Shown here: in pieces, positions 34,481 through 47,009 of the stretch
Layout of the letters: every line of letters starts with the position of its first letter
Numbering within the stretch: position 1 is the stretch's first letter
NCBI RefSeq assembly: GCF_000003855.2
Contig: NW_003101682.1
Coordinates: forward strand, 2,666,525-2,730,524
Source: Blastomyces gilchristii SLH14081
Taxonomy: Eukaryota; Ascomycota; Eurotiomycetes; Onygenales; Ajellomycetaceae
Direction: 5' to 3'
DNA length: 64,000 nt
The notes under the pieces: model-generated
Told to the model about the DNA's origin: nothing
Databases searched by the model: none
The model's input: only the letters and a program-made list of their open reading frames with translations
Position numbers and translations under genes: made by a program

Positions 34481-35117
34481 TCCTCCCTCACCAGATTCAG
34501 TCACACTCATATAATCATGACATCTGTTCTAGCTTCATGCAGATTAGCGCGCCACTAGTGTTCACAATCTTGTGATCTATCTCTGATTCAGCTAGTGTTC
34601 TGTGTACACTCTCATAAAGAAACTTTCACTATATTATATCACTTATTTACTAACTTTTCTCATTCTTTAATCATCTTCTTCATCATTGTCATCATTGAAT
34701 GCTACTATCTCATTCAAGATTTCTATTTCTTCTTCTATTCAACTCTTTTCATCTGTTCATCTATCACATTATACACATTTCTGATGATGACTCTCTGTTC
34801 TCATAATAAGTGTTATCATAGTACTTATATCAGGCAGTTTGTTAGCAGTAAGTATAATACATTGTGAAATGTGATCAGAACTTGTTTATCTTCTAATAAT
34901 CATCAGAACATACTATCATGAATGACACATTTTCTTCATCTTCTTATATACTCTCAACTGTTTTCTTCTCAGTAAGTTTCTGATTGTGTTTTCTGACATA
35001 ATTTTATATAAACACAGATACTGATATGTTATTTTTATTTGTATAGAATTCTCATGTGTTGACAGATCTGTATTCACTGATAATAGTGAACTCAATATTG
35101 AATTATTAATCAAGAAC

Positions 35118-36449
35118 TTGAAGAACATGATAATAAAGAAATTATTCATATTATGTATAACTAGATCTTCTGCATCTCTTTCTGCTCTCTCTGTTTCTTT
35201 CTCTACTGCTTCTTCTCAATCTTCTACATCTATCTCTGTGTCTGATTCTCCCGCTTCTACTACCTCTGTTTCTATGATTCTCACTTCTGCTACTTCTGAT
35301 TTTATTATCTCTGCTTTTGTTATCAGCTCTTCTCATTTCAAGAAGATATTGTATAGACTTAATGAATCACATTTCTCAGTATATACACTTTCACTCTTCT
35401 TACTGACTCTCAGAATAATTTATTATATAAAGACTGTATATAATATAACAATCTGAAGCTCAGTCACAGACACTGATTATTATATTCATTTTAAATATTC
35501 ATGATGAGATAATCATTTATTCATCTCAGAAAATCATTCTCTTCTTTAACAGTGTTAAGATTGTAAGTCTTTCTCTTTTCATCTTTTCTTTCTGACACTG
35601 ATTTTTCTATTCTTAGAGAAAATCATTATGAGTTTTACTGTGTATGAAGTCATGATATTCACAGATATCAAGAAGCTTTTCATAACTGTAAAGTTCAATA
35701 TTATAAGAATATTCACTCTGATGAATTTCTTCAGAATAATAGATCTGTATCAGTCTATTCTCTGATATCTGTCATCTGACTTTATAATGCAGATGAAAGA
35801 TATCTGTGTTTTCAGAAATGAGAATGTAAATATTATACTCTTTTACACCTGCAGATGTGAGACTTGTACATCTTGTCTGAGATGTCATTGTGAGAATGAG
35901 CTGTTCACACACTGTGTTCTGCTTCCTGTATTTCTCTGTGTCTCTCTCTCTCTTTCTGAGAAGTCTTGTGTGTGTTGTAATTACACATACAATTCTAAGA
36001 TCAGTGAGTGTTCATTCAGTAATTATTATCTCTGCTTTTACAGTTTCATATACTAATAATGATTCTTAGTTACTCTGATATCAGAGGTCATTCTAATTGA
36101 AGATAATAATATCACTGAGACTACTCTCTCTCACTCTCAAGCTTCTCTCATCACTTTCTCTTCCTTCTCTGCAGGGAAGGTTGTGCACACACTGAATTAT
36201 AAGTATTCAGTCTCAGATGACTCTTACTATCATTCATTTAATTCTGTATCTTCTTCTTCTTCTGTTTCTTTCATCTCTGTTCTCTCTGCTCTGGCTTCTG
36301 ATTCTGCAGGTTTCATGCTCTTCTTCAATTTCTCTACATGTACACATACGCATTTCTATATTGACATTTCAGTCAATCTTGTGATAAATGACATTAATGT
36401 TATATACAGAGCAGTAGAGAAATCAGAGACATGCACAGTGTTATTATAA
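35118..36449 (+). pseudogene. Plus-strand Cys-rich reading frame antisense to gypsy A3 (ORF-X copy 1)
   Basis: A single reading frame (ATG 35118) can be followed for ~1.3 kb, interrupted only by TGA/TAA codons. It begins with a Ser/Thr-rich segment, then HFKKILYRLNESHF, then KDICVFRNENVNIILFYT. A cysteine block follows (CETCTSC...THC...KSCVCC...SEC, residues ~240-290). It ends in ISVNLVINDINVIYRAVEK and a Leu/Ala-rich tail. Copy 2 (57,432-58,801) preserves the same protein-level features, with an in-frame 24-nt length difference in the Ser/Thr part. The paired Cys motifs recall accessory or gag-like frames of fungal retroelements. Function unknown. Confidence 0.5.
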
Positions 36450-37229
36450 GAGCAACTTGCAGCTCTTGAATTCCTTGCAGATCTTGAGTTTTGAGATTTC
36501 CTTTTTTTTTTTTTTGATGTTTTTCAGGTGATGTGATGTTGGAAATAGATTAAACATGTGATGTATGAAAATGAATGAAATGTGTATGATAATATTTGTC
36601 TTTTGCAGCTGACTCTTACAGTTGATAATCAATTCATTATTTCTTTTCTTACACTTTTCCTTTATCTGCTAGTCACTACTCTTATGCAACCTCTATATGA
36701 TACAGCATTCAGTGACTAGGTTCAGCTGCTTTCATCTTTTGTGATTCTGTCTCATGTATTATACTGTCTCTCTTCACCTGCTCAGATCACTACAGTGAAC
36801 AGCTCATTGAAACTAATCTCACCTGATCTCTGAGTGTCCTCAGAGATTGAGATGACTTGATCTCACATGTTCACAGATGTTTCAGATAGTTCATCCTCTA
36901 TGATCTCTGTGATTGAACTGATGTAAACAGTTAAATTCAACTCTGAATTTCTTTTTCTTCTGCAACCTAACTTATGTACAAGTCTGTTACTTTGAGACTG
37001 CTCTTTGCCATGTTATGTCTGCTGTCTGCAGTGCATTATTATATGACTGACTACAGTCTCATCACTTATTGAAGTGTGATGTTTATCTGATTTCTTCATT
37101 TCTTCTCATTCTCTTCTTATAATTGTGAAAAGATTGAAATAAGTAAGATCATCTGATTCATAAGCATCTATGATTTCTCTTACTTTGCAAGACTTTTCAA
37201 TTATAAGTCTCTTCTTTTTCAATACTGAC

Positions 37230-38480
37230 AATAGTGCTGTGAATAATCATAATTCACTCAGGTCTTGTATCTTTGCTTTCACAAGTTATGAATTATTTAT
37301 TAAGTTGTATAAGATCTGTCTCTCTGATTCTTTCAATGTGTACATTCTCAGAGAATGTGATTTAAGTATTTTATATGGCTCAAATTATCTAGATTGAAAC
37401 TTCTCAGAACTCTCATTATGTACAAGAACTCATGTTCTCATCTTGAGACTCAATTTCTTAACTAGTGAGTCTTGTATTCTTTTCAATTGAATTGCTTGAT
37501 TCAGAAGTATCTTGTTAGCTTTTACATATGTGTAGCTGATCTCTTTCAATCTTGATTCTGTGTCTGTGACTGTTGTTCTCTTTCTCATCTTTTTCAAAGC
37601 ATTCTCCGGGATGCACAGATGCAATTCATACAACAGGTAGAATGATGAACACTTGAAGGCTGCATGCTGTTGAATTCACATGGTCAATAGCACCTGTCTG
37701 AGATATTTATCTCATAGTCTTGTAGACTTGCTCACTAGATATTTTGTCAGCATGTTGTTCAAGATTTCATTCAAGTGTTTCATCTTTCTGTTCATCCGCG
37801 GATGATATAGCATTGTTCTATAATGTCTTATCTGTAACTGGTCTATGAAATGCCTCACTGCTTCTTCTATGAGGTTTGCACTGTTATTAGTTAGAATCTC
37901 ATGTGACATTTCATAGTTAACATAGATCTCATTATGTAGAAACTTCATCATCACCTTCTCTGTCATCTCTGGAACTGCTTTTGCAACTGACCAGCCAGTA
38001 GTGTAATCAACAGCAGTGATTATTCATTGATTTTCATTTAATATTTATAGTAATATATCTATAAGATTCATTCTTTATTATTTAAATGATTGTATTATAC
38101 ACTTCATCTGATGTTGTACTTTCTTATATTCTAATCCTTTCTTAGATCCTTTCATAACCTGACAATTCAGGCACTTATGAGTGTACATCTGAATGTTCTT
38201 GGTCATGCTTGATCAGTATACTCTTGATTTGAGTATGCTCATGAGTTCAGGACTTTCTAAGTGACTGAATTCCTTGTGCATGTGAGTCATCAAGTCATGT
38301 CTAAATGAAGATTCTAGATAGAGAGCTTTTATATATTCTAGATCATGATAAAGCATAACATTGTTTTTCAATTTTCTCAGCTTGAAGTTTGAAAGCATCT
38401 CTTCTACTACTTTCATGAGATACTTATTATCTGACATCTTGTCATTCTTCAAGTAAGAGATCATGATATTCACTTATTCT
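37230..38480 (-). pseudogene. Integrase of gypsy A3, degenerate
   Basis: 38213-38473 encodes the zinc-binding N-terminal part (HMHKEFSHL, HxxxxH spacing; the Cys pair follows near 38,170). 37712-37966 is the catalytic core's second half (HEILTNNSANLI ... RHYRTMLYHPRMN) in which the usual GKVEHLN reads RKMKHLN, so the catalytic Glu is lost. 37430-37633 and downstream give the C-terminal domain (KANKILLNQAIQLKRIQDSLVKK). Stops separate the pieces. Confidence 0.75.
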
Positions 38481-38499
38481 GATTTCTTGTATCTTCTCA

Positions 38500-39900
38500 G
38501 CACATTTAATATGAATGTCTCTTATGCCTGGTTTGCAGAACTCTCACTCATGAAATCAGGTCTGTGACTAATTGTATCAGATATCACAGCATCTGATCTC
38601 TTTCAGTATTTAATATGAAGATTATATGCTTAGAACTCTGAGATTCAATATACTAAGTGTTTAGAAGATTTTGTTATTAATTATAAATAGATAAGACTTT
38701 TATAATCTGTGATCATCATTGTTGTATGCCTGTTATTAATATATCTATCTCATAACACCAGTGTGTGCTTGATTACTAGTAATTTCTTTTCATACACTGA
38801 GTAATTGAGCTCAGCATCTGATAGTTTTCTATCATTGTATGTCACTGAGTGCAGCTTGCTGTTCTTACTCATCTGTAGAAGAGCATCTTCAATAGCTCAT
38901 TCAGATACATCTATCTTGATATAGAAAGGTTTATCACAATCTGATTAAATAAGCACTGAGAATATTATTATATGTTCTCTCAGTGTGAGAAAAGCCTCTT
39001 CACACACAGTATTTCAGATGATTGAATAAAACTTCTTCTTTCACAGATTTGCATTCATTTCTCTTAAGAGATCTGAGAGTGATGCAGATATTTATACAAA
39101 ATCCTTGATAAATCTGTGATAATATGAGACTAATCTAAGAAACTGCTGTACATAGTGTACATTTCTCAGCTATGATTAATTTACTATAACATTCAATTTC
39201 TCTGAGATAAAGTATATACAGTCATCACTTACTACATGTTCTATGAACTTCAACTCTTTCATTTCAAACACACACTTAATTAATTTGATGTAGAGCTTAT
39301 GCTCTGCCAGAGTTGTAAGCACTTTATCAAGATACTTCAGATATTCATTGTATGAGTTTGAAAAGACTAGAATGTCATTGAGATATATAAGATATGAGAT
39401 TTCATTCTGTTTATAAAGAATTGTATTCATCATTATTTAAAAGATGACAGATGCATTTATCAGACTGAATGACATTATCAGAAATTTGAACTTCTCTTAT
39501 TATATATTAAATGCAGTTCATGAAACTGACAGTTCATCTACACAGATCTGTCAGTATTCTGAGAGAAGATTGATTTTTGATAGATATCAGGTGTTTCTGA
39601 CTGTATTCAACTGTTATTGAATTCATGACAGTGAATATTTATTCTTGATTATAAGCTTATTAAGTGCTCAATAATCAATACATATTCATCACTCTTTATC
39701 TGTCTTTTTCATGAATAGAACTGAAAAGTCTCACACATCTGATAAGAGTTGTATGAGATCATGTTCTAGAAGGTCAGTGATCTGATGCTTCTGTTCTTTG
39801 AGATGCATTTGTGACAGAGAGTACATATTCTGATTGACTGATTTTGCATCCCTTATGTCAATCTCATGTACAAATCCTTGTTCTGGCAGCAATTCTGATG
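38500..39900 (-). pseudogene. Reverse transcriptase and RNase H of gypsy A3, degenerate
   Basis: The RT palm is at 39176-39433 (YLNDILVFSNS, first catalytic Asp changed to Asn). The RNase H segment near 38,780-38,840 reads AELNYSVYEKKLLVIKHTL, the usual Y-S-x-x-E-K-E-L-L motif. Near-identical decayed sequence is present in A1 (1-900). Confidence 0.75.
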
Positions 39901-40499
39901 AAAGATTTGTTTAAAAGATCTTTTCATACTTCTTCAGAAGCTTCTTTATACACTTGTTCTTCTATATATTCTTTATCTTGATTTTCTTCACTTCTGAGTC
40001 TTATATGATATACAGAATGCTTTCAGATGAGATCTTGTAAATTGTTCTCTTTACTTGTTAATACATAAGCAGATTTAACTCTTCTATATCAGAGATATGA
40101 AATGTCCTTCTCATATCAGTTAATAGAATTGTATGAATCATTTTCTTTCTATCAGTCAACTGCATATAACATGTATATCATTGAATCTGTGAATTGAATC
40201 TTTGAAATCAATTAAGTCTGAGAATAAGATTGTATTTCATGTTCTACAGCTCTCACACTTAAATATAGCAAGATCATTCTTCAAAGTGCAAGAGAACTCT
40301 TACTCTTGCAGATGATATCAAATATTAGTTATCAGATAATCTTATATATCAGAGATTCTTTACTTAGCAGACCTCTTTCAATCTTCAGATTATATAATCA
40401 TCAATATATTGTGTAGAAGCTTCTATATCTGCTAACACTTTTACAGTCATCTCTCAATTCTTACTCAAATGTCTCTTATACATTAACATTTCAGGTCTC

Positions 40500-42000
40500 A
40501 AGGCATTGAGATGAGTGTTCACTTCATCATTCTCACTCACATCTTATTCAGAAGTCTGCTTCTTCTTTGTATTCACAGAATTCAGAAAATCATCTAACAC
40601 AGACATCTTTTTCACTTTAAAGACTTTTCATAGAATATCAGTGAGTGTCTCTGAGCTCACTAATTCTGCTAGTTTTTTAACTTCCTTGCTTCTCTTGACT
40701 ATGTATGCTGAGTACAATCTTTTATATCATGATTTTAACATTTATAGTTAAAGCAAGCTTGATACTCATAATATTAAGATTTTCACTCAGAGAATTTCTT
40801 TTTCAGAGAATTCAGTGCTTTAGTGATATTATTCAGATCTAGATTCATTATATCTGAGTATATAACTTATGTTATAAAAGTCTGATTATCTGTTCTTCAC
40901 TGAGACATACTTGATTACAGTATTTTTTATTATAATTGACTCACTTGTTCCTGTATAATAAGAATATTATATGCTTTCTTCACTGTGTCTGACTGTGAGG
41001 TTAAGCATTTTCATTCTGCTCTTAACTCAGATGTAAGATCATGAATGAAGATCTGTAAATAAAAAGATATTAAAAGCTCTTCATTCAATACAAGATAGTG
41101 TAAGCTGAAGTGTATAAAGTATGATATAAGATCACTCACTTGTCTACACTCAGTGAAGTGTTTATAATACTTATCTCATATATTCACTTTCTCAAAGTTA
41201 TACAAGATTCATTTGAAAAACTCATTTCATGTTTATGAGAATGAATATCACTCTGAGTCTGTGAGATTCATCTTTTCATCAGTCATTCATAATGACTTTG
41301 CTTTTTCATGTAGAAATGTGATAGATCTTAAGACTTGTTAAAATTTCATTAACTATCTATCTGTGAGTTCATGTTTAATCTGATAATATAATTACATCTG
41401 ACTTAGCCAGCTGATTGCAGCATTATTTTTTCAGTTATTATTAAAGCTTAGTGACTCTGACAGATCTCTCAGCTTAATATATTTCATACTCAGATTCTTA
41501 TTCTGCACAGTGATCTCTGAGAATGTGTATACTTCTGAAGAGATTGTGAATAATTGTAATGAGATCTTCAGATTCAGTGTAGTTATCTATCTGTGTAAAT
41601 GTTCAATCTCTCACTACAGATCTAAGATCTAGTTTTCTCTATTCTTATTAATGATGGTGATTGTGTTGATAAAGCTCTTCATAGTAAATGCTTAATCTGC
41701 AGTGAATGTTAATTATTATTTGACTTCTGTCTCAGCCTGCCACTGTGTATGCAAGGCCTCAATCTTGTTTAGAATTCTTGTATATATACAGAGCATCAAT
41801 TCTGGTTCAGCAGTCTCAGCTGCTTTTCTTACTGCTTTGAGTAAACTCTCTGAGAGGTTCTGTATATTTTTCAGTTCAGATAGCAGAGAAGAGTGTTGTT
41901 TATATTAACTAGAAAAGGTATTTATTTTAGTAATTTCTTATTAATTGTACAATGTCTATTATTATATCACTGTATTATTATGTCACTATATCATTATATC
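40500..42000 (-). pseudogene. Gag of gypsy A3, degenerate
   Basis: The minus strand contains a zinc knuckle near 40,700-40,750 (C-F-N-[Y for C]-K-C-x-N-H-D-I-K-D-C) and an upstream helical region around 41,650-41,760 (EALHTQWQAETEVK). Frames are broken. Confidence 0.55.
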
Positions 42001-42361
42001 ACTATATTATTATATGATTTTTATTATCATCATATAACTTCAGTGATGATCACTTCCTTCTTTTATTCTTCTTTTGAGTAGAGAGTGAACTTCTTTGAAT
42101 CTAGTTCATCACTCTCATCTTCTTTCTTATACCTCATCTGTTTGCATCTCATATGTGGCATTCACCTGGATATGGAGTTTTCCCTTAACAAGTGAAGCAG
42201 TATCAATTGAATACTCTTCTGCTCATCACTCTTTATATACTATCTTTTGAGATGTTCTAGAACCACACTGGCATGATAACTATGAATCACTTTGTAGATG
42301 AAATTATCACACTCTGAAGAAGCCTGCACTTCTCACTGATTTTTAGACATGCTATCAGATG

Positions 42362-42546
42362 TGATTCAAAGGTTGCTTGAGCCAGTGTATAATTACAGAT
42401 GTACACTGGCTTCTTATATATTGTACACTAAATTAATTAGCGGCCGCTATGGCCCCTTTACACTCGTAAGCAAGTTTGGAAGCGGCCGCGTTATTATCCG
42501 ACGGTCGTACGTTCTTCCGAACCACCGTACGTTCTTCCGAACCACA
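42362..42546 (-). repeat. 5' LTR of gypsy A3 (185 bp)
   Basis: CpG-retaining LTR with the TATA box on the minus strand (plus cttatata near 42,415) and the 20-bp outer duplication. Next to it (42,345-42,361) is the expected primer-binding position. I could not match it to a tRNA end. Confidence 0.85.
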
Positions 42547-43180
42547 GAAGTTCTGAGAATAATTTAAGATTAAAATGAAAAGAGAGAGAGAGAAGAAGAG
42601 TATTACTGTATATAAGTAGCAGTAGAAGAAGATTAAGAAGATATTAAAGTAAGAGATAAAGAAGTTAAAACTGATAAGTTTTTTATTTATTGAGAGATAA
42701 TAATTTTTAATAATACTTCTGTTCTCTAATTGATTAGCAGAAGCTGACAGAGAAGAAGAGAATTAAGACTATATTTAGGTCTTAAATATACTTCATGATT
42801 CAGAACATTGAGAAGACAGCTCTGCTCTCTGAGTATATTAATCTGCTTACTGCTGAGATGAAACCTGAGACAGCAGATCAGAAAATGTGAGATTTTGAGA
42901 TACAGATTGATCTGGCTGAGAGAGAGTAGTAAGAATCCTTCTCTAAAAAGAAAGTAAAGAGAGATTTTAAGATAATTATTATCTTGAATAAGAAGAAGAA
43001 GAAGAAGAAGAAGAATAAGAAGTGAATTATAAAGAATAATAAGAAGAATGAGAAAGAGAAGAAAGATAATGAGTAGAAAAAGTTTTTTTCTTTTTATATT
43101 AGTTAGTTATAAGTTTATAATTATTAATAATTGAAATTAATTTTAAGTTTTTAAAAATTATTGTACAAGTTGTAATCAAG
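42547..43180 (+). pseudogene. Degenerate Lys/Glu-rich reading frame, interrupted on its left by gypsy A3
   Basis: The plus strand at about 42,796-43,080 reads MIQNIEKTALLSEYINLLTAEMKPE, then coiled-coil-like sequence and a Lys-rich tail from an AAG repeat (42,985-43,020). Its left part may lie at 34,054-34,295. Family not recognised; the C-terminus of a DNA transposase is possible. Confidence 0.35.
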
Positions 43181-46100
43181 TCAGGAATAATATATATATA
43201 TATATATATTTAACTATCATGATTCATAAATCACTATAATATATAAGTATCAACATTTTTTCAACATTGATATTCATAATATTAATATATTTTTAATAAT
43301 ATTATCTAATAATACAATTTGATAATACTCTCTTTCATAATATTAATATATTTCAAGAAATATGACAGAGATTAATCAAGATTATTTATTTACTTTTATA
43401 TATTGATAATATTCAATCTGAGTTAGTACTAAAATTATAACTAAGTTAAGAAATAAGATTATTTTCTATTATATTAATTCTTCTTACACACATCAGTAAT
43501 CAGTTATTGAAAATAAATTATCATCTTTCTTAAATTATTATCATATCTTCTGAATTCACTTCTTTCACTTCTTTTACTTCTATTGAAGATTCATAAACTC
43601 TTTAAGAAATCACTGTGAATTACAAAGTCTATGTTGTTTACAATTCAACACAGAATGCTCTCTTTCAATTATAATAGATAACTACTTCATTCTTCATATC
43701 TGATTTCAGATCATGAAATTTATAAAAAACTCAACATAAATACTGAGATAAACTATGAAATAATTATCAACAGATTGTATTGTAAATTACTGAAGAGTTA
43801 TCTCTCTATTACAATCACTGTAACTTCATTCAAAAACATTTATCATGAACTGATCATAACTTTGAAGAAATTTCTCAACATCTGAAGTTATCAGAATACA
43901 GATAATAAAAGAAAAATAATTAGAAAATTACTACTGAGCTGATAAGTTACTCTATCAGATAATGATTTTTAATAATACTAACTTTCTAATTTGAAGAAAA
44001 TTATGTAAAAATAATTATATATCAGTACTCTGATTTCATAACTCTTATCTGATAACTTCTGTGAATAATTACTTTATATATATATATCTCTGAATCTTTC
44101 TCTTCAATCAATTGAAAACCCTGAATTCTGAACACTTCTTCAAATACTTAATTCAAATCTTCATATTTCACATCAATTCTGTCTTCAGTTCAATCTTGAG
44201 ATATACTACAAAGTCAATATACAATATCTAGAATCAGAGTTGAAGAATTATTGAAGAGTGTCTCTCACAGTGAATACATGAACTAGTATAAACAATCTTG
44301 TATTTATAAGAGTTACATGTTATTACATTGATGAGAACTGAACTTATTAAGAGACATTAATTGAATTTGAATCATTGATTAGTAGTCATACTGAGAATTA
44401 TATAACAGAGATATTAATAACTGTGATTAAAAATGACTATTGAAATATTAGTCTCAGTCTTCTTATAATTACAACTGATAATACTATGAATAACTACACT
44501 ATTATGAAGAGCTTGAAGCAAAAATTGGCTTTACATTTCTGAAATAATAAACAAGGTCATATTCTCTGCATTGCTTATATGGTTCAACTTGTGATATAAA
44601 CACTGATAAAGAATCTTAATATCAAGATGAAGAATAATAAGATAGCTGATTCTTGAAATAAGAATGAGATGAAAGTAATTACTTAATTAACTTTTACATT
44701 CACTTTGTAAAAGATAATATTTTTTAATAACACTTTTTAATATTGCTTTTTAATAACACTTTTTAATAATGCTACTGTTAATTTTGAATAGATTGATTAA
44801 TAATTTAAATATCACAGATTCAAAACATTGCTAATGTAATTTATATCTTCTCTAAACAATAATAATAATTTCATAATATTTAATAAACAAATAAATCAGT
44901 CATATCACTGAATATGATACAGAATGTTAGAATATAATAGAGTTTAATATATAAGATTACTGTTTAAGCTCTTCAATTGTATCAGATAATTGATCATTGA
45001 GTACAACACTCTGATTGAGAAAAGATTCAGATATTGAAACTTTCTGATATGAAGTGAACTCAGTTAAAATATGTAATTGATTTACTGTTTTAGTTTTATA
45101 AGATAATAAAGACAGTCTCAATCACTTATACACTAATACTGCAGTCAGTCTGATGAGTGTATAACAGTTTATTTACTCATCTTAAGAAGCAGTTGAATCA
45201 CTTAAAAAGAAATTCAGTCTGGAATAATACTATAGTGCAGGCTATTATTACTGTAAGAGATAAACTGGCATATTACTACAGCAAAACTGAACAATCTTTT
45301 ACAGAGTACTATACTGTAGCAGCTCTACTAGATCTCTTTCATTAAGTTAATATCTACACTTCTCAAGATTGAACAGAGGAGGAATAAGACTTATATATCA
45401 AATTAACTCAAGACTACTACAATGTCAACTATCAGAGATTTGAACAAGTAGATGTTCAAGATGTAAAGACAGTGAAATACAATTCTCTAGTAAGTAATAA
45501 TCTTTGATAATACTTTATATTATATAGAACTATAATACTAACTTTGAAACAGAACTTATATACATTAATTACAACTGAAAATCAGATAAAACTATATACT
45601 TATAAAACTGAATTTGATCACTATCTTCAAGATGATCTGATGAATTTATACATTAAATCAATTCTAGAGTTATAAAAAATTGTTGAGAGTATATATTCAA
45701 CTGTTGTACTGATAGTGTGTGATATTCTGACAATTTCATTGACAGAGATAAGAATGAAGTGAAAGTTCAACTCAAGTCAAGATATTTATCACTATTATCA
45801 GAGATAATTACAAGAAGAAATAATTAAGAAACTCATGATTGTAAAACATGAAATTATCAGACAGTTTAATACCTCTGATCACAGTATATCAGAGAAGTGT
45901 AGTTTTCATGAGAAAGTGAAGAATAAACTTATATAAGAATGTATTTAGTTGTTTCATTGAGTATTATCAAGAATTGTTATTAAATTCTGATTATATAAGC
46001 AATCACTGAATGAACTGAATGAGACTGATTTTAATCTTCAGTCTCAGTCTCATTCTGATTTTGAAAGAATGATTATCTTTTACAGTTTATTCTGAGAAAT

Positions 46101-46278
46101 TACTCTCATTTCACTGTTCTTGAATTAAATCTGGTTATTTTTCATGCCATTTCTCTCAGAAATGGTTCATTTTCGGATTTTTTTAAGGCTTGGTTCTGGC
46201 GGGACTCACGTCAAGAAATGTATGAGACCAGATCAAATGAGACTAAATGTGAAATTCATGGTCCCGCCGGCCAGTCTA
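43181..46278 (+). mobile_element. Decayed hAT DNA transposon; left end not found
   Basis: The right terminus ...CCGGCCAGTCTA at 46,267-46,278 matches the TIR of the M1-M5 MITEs, followed by AGTACTAC as candidate 8-bp target duplicate. A hAT transposase relic lies upstream (44,280-45,480). A left TIR with the same duplicate was not located. A TA-dinucleotide run (43,190-43,210) marks the beginning of this stretch. Confidence 0.55.
44280..45480 (+). pseudogene. hAT-superfamily transposase, degenerate
   Basis: Plus-strand pieces in order: a segment reading TCYYIDENxTYxETLIEFE, then ITTDNTMNNYTIMKSL, then NNKQGHILCIAYMVQLV (the usual C-x-A-H...N/Q-L block, His to Tyr), then 45157-45345 with YNSLFTHLKKQLNHL and KLAYYYSKTEQSFTEYYTVAALLDLFH. 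This order matches Ac/Tam3-type transposases (RNase-H-like fold with insertion domain). Many stops, certainly inactive. Confidence 0.65.
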
Positions 46279-46286
46279 AGTACTAC

Positions 46287-47009
46287 TTTGTTTTAATAAG
46301 TAATTATATTTAACTTCAAATCATTTTATACTTTATTTATATGAGATTATCATGTATTCTGAATTAATTTCTGTTTTTTCTTAAATATTTTCTTTTTAAT
46401 ATTTTATCTCTAATATCTCATCTGTAATATCTTATCTGTCAAATTCATATAGTATTAAATACTGATATAATTACAAAAGCTCTTGTAGTAGCTCTTAAAT
46501 CACTCTATTTTAACAAGTTAAATGCTGAAATCACGGAAATCACTCAGGTCTCAAAGAGTTAAATCAACTGTATATATAAATATACAATTGAATACGGATT
46601 CAATTCTGAAGTATCTCATATTATACTTTGTAGTAAATAACTTCAAGATGCTCTAAAATTTGACTAATCAACTCTGAGAAATGATAGTATTAAGAATGCT
46701 ATATTTTCAAAGATTTGATATAATTAATATAAATAAGAAAAGATATGTACTGATCTTGTTAATGAATTAAGTAATGAAGAAATTGAGATATCTTTAAAGA
46801 TATGAAGAATTCTTTACAAAGCAGGTCTGTAAAAAACAAAGTCTACACAGAAGTTAGATTAAAAATTAATATAAAAGTTCAAAAAAATCACAGGTAAGCT
46901 ATCTTATAATAAAGATGATGAAATTAATTAATATTACTATTAAGTTTAAATTCTCTTACTGAAGCTATTCTTCTTTGTAAAAGAGAGTTAAATTAAATGT
47001 TTAAATACT
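46287..47009. other. AT-rich stretch, no gene recognised
   Basis: Only short broken frames. A segment around 46,650-46,880 has codon-like structure but resembles no family I can name. Confidence 0.45.

Larger units (their letters stand above)
34296..42546 (-). mobile_element. Complete Ty3/gypsy family-A retrotransposon, copy A3 (8,251 bp)
   Basis: The 3' LTR is 34296-34480 and the 5' LTR 42362-42546. Minus-strand order: gag (about 42,000-40,600), protease, RT (about 39,900-39,170), RNase H (about 38,850-38,640), integrase (38,480-37,230), then an unusually long 3' segment (37,200-34,500). A purine-rich tract (GGTGAGGGAGGA on the minus strand, 34,481-34,492) directly precedes the 3' LTR as polypurine tract. 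Flanks are GAAGT(A) on the left and GAAGT on the right, a 5-bp duplication with one extra base. All pol and gag frames contain stops. The 3' segment carries a plus-strand reading frame. Confidence 0.85.
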
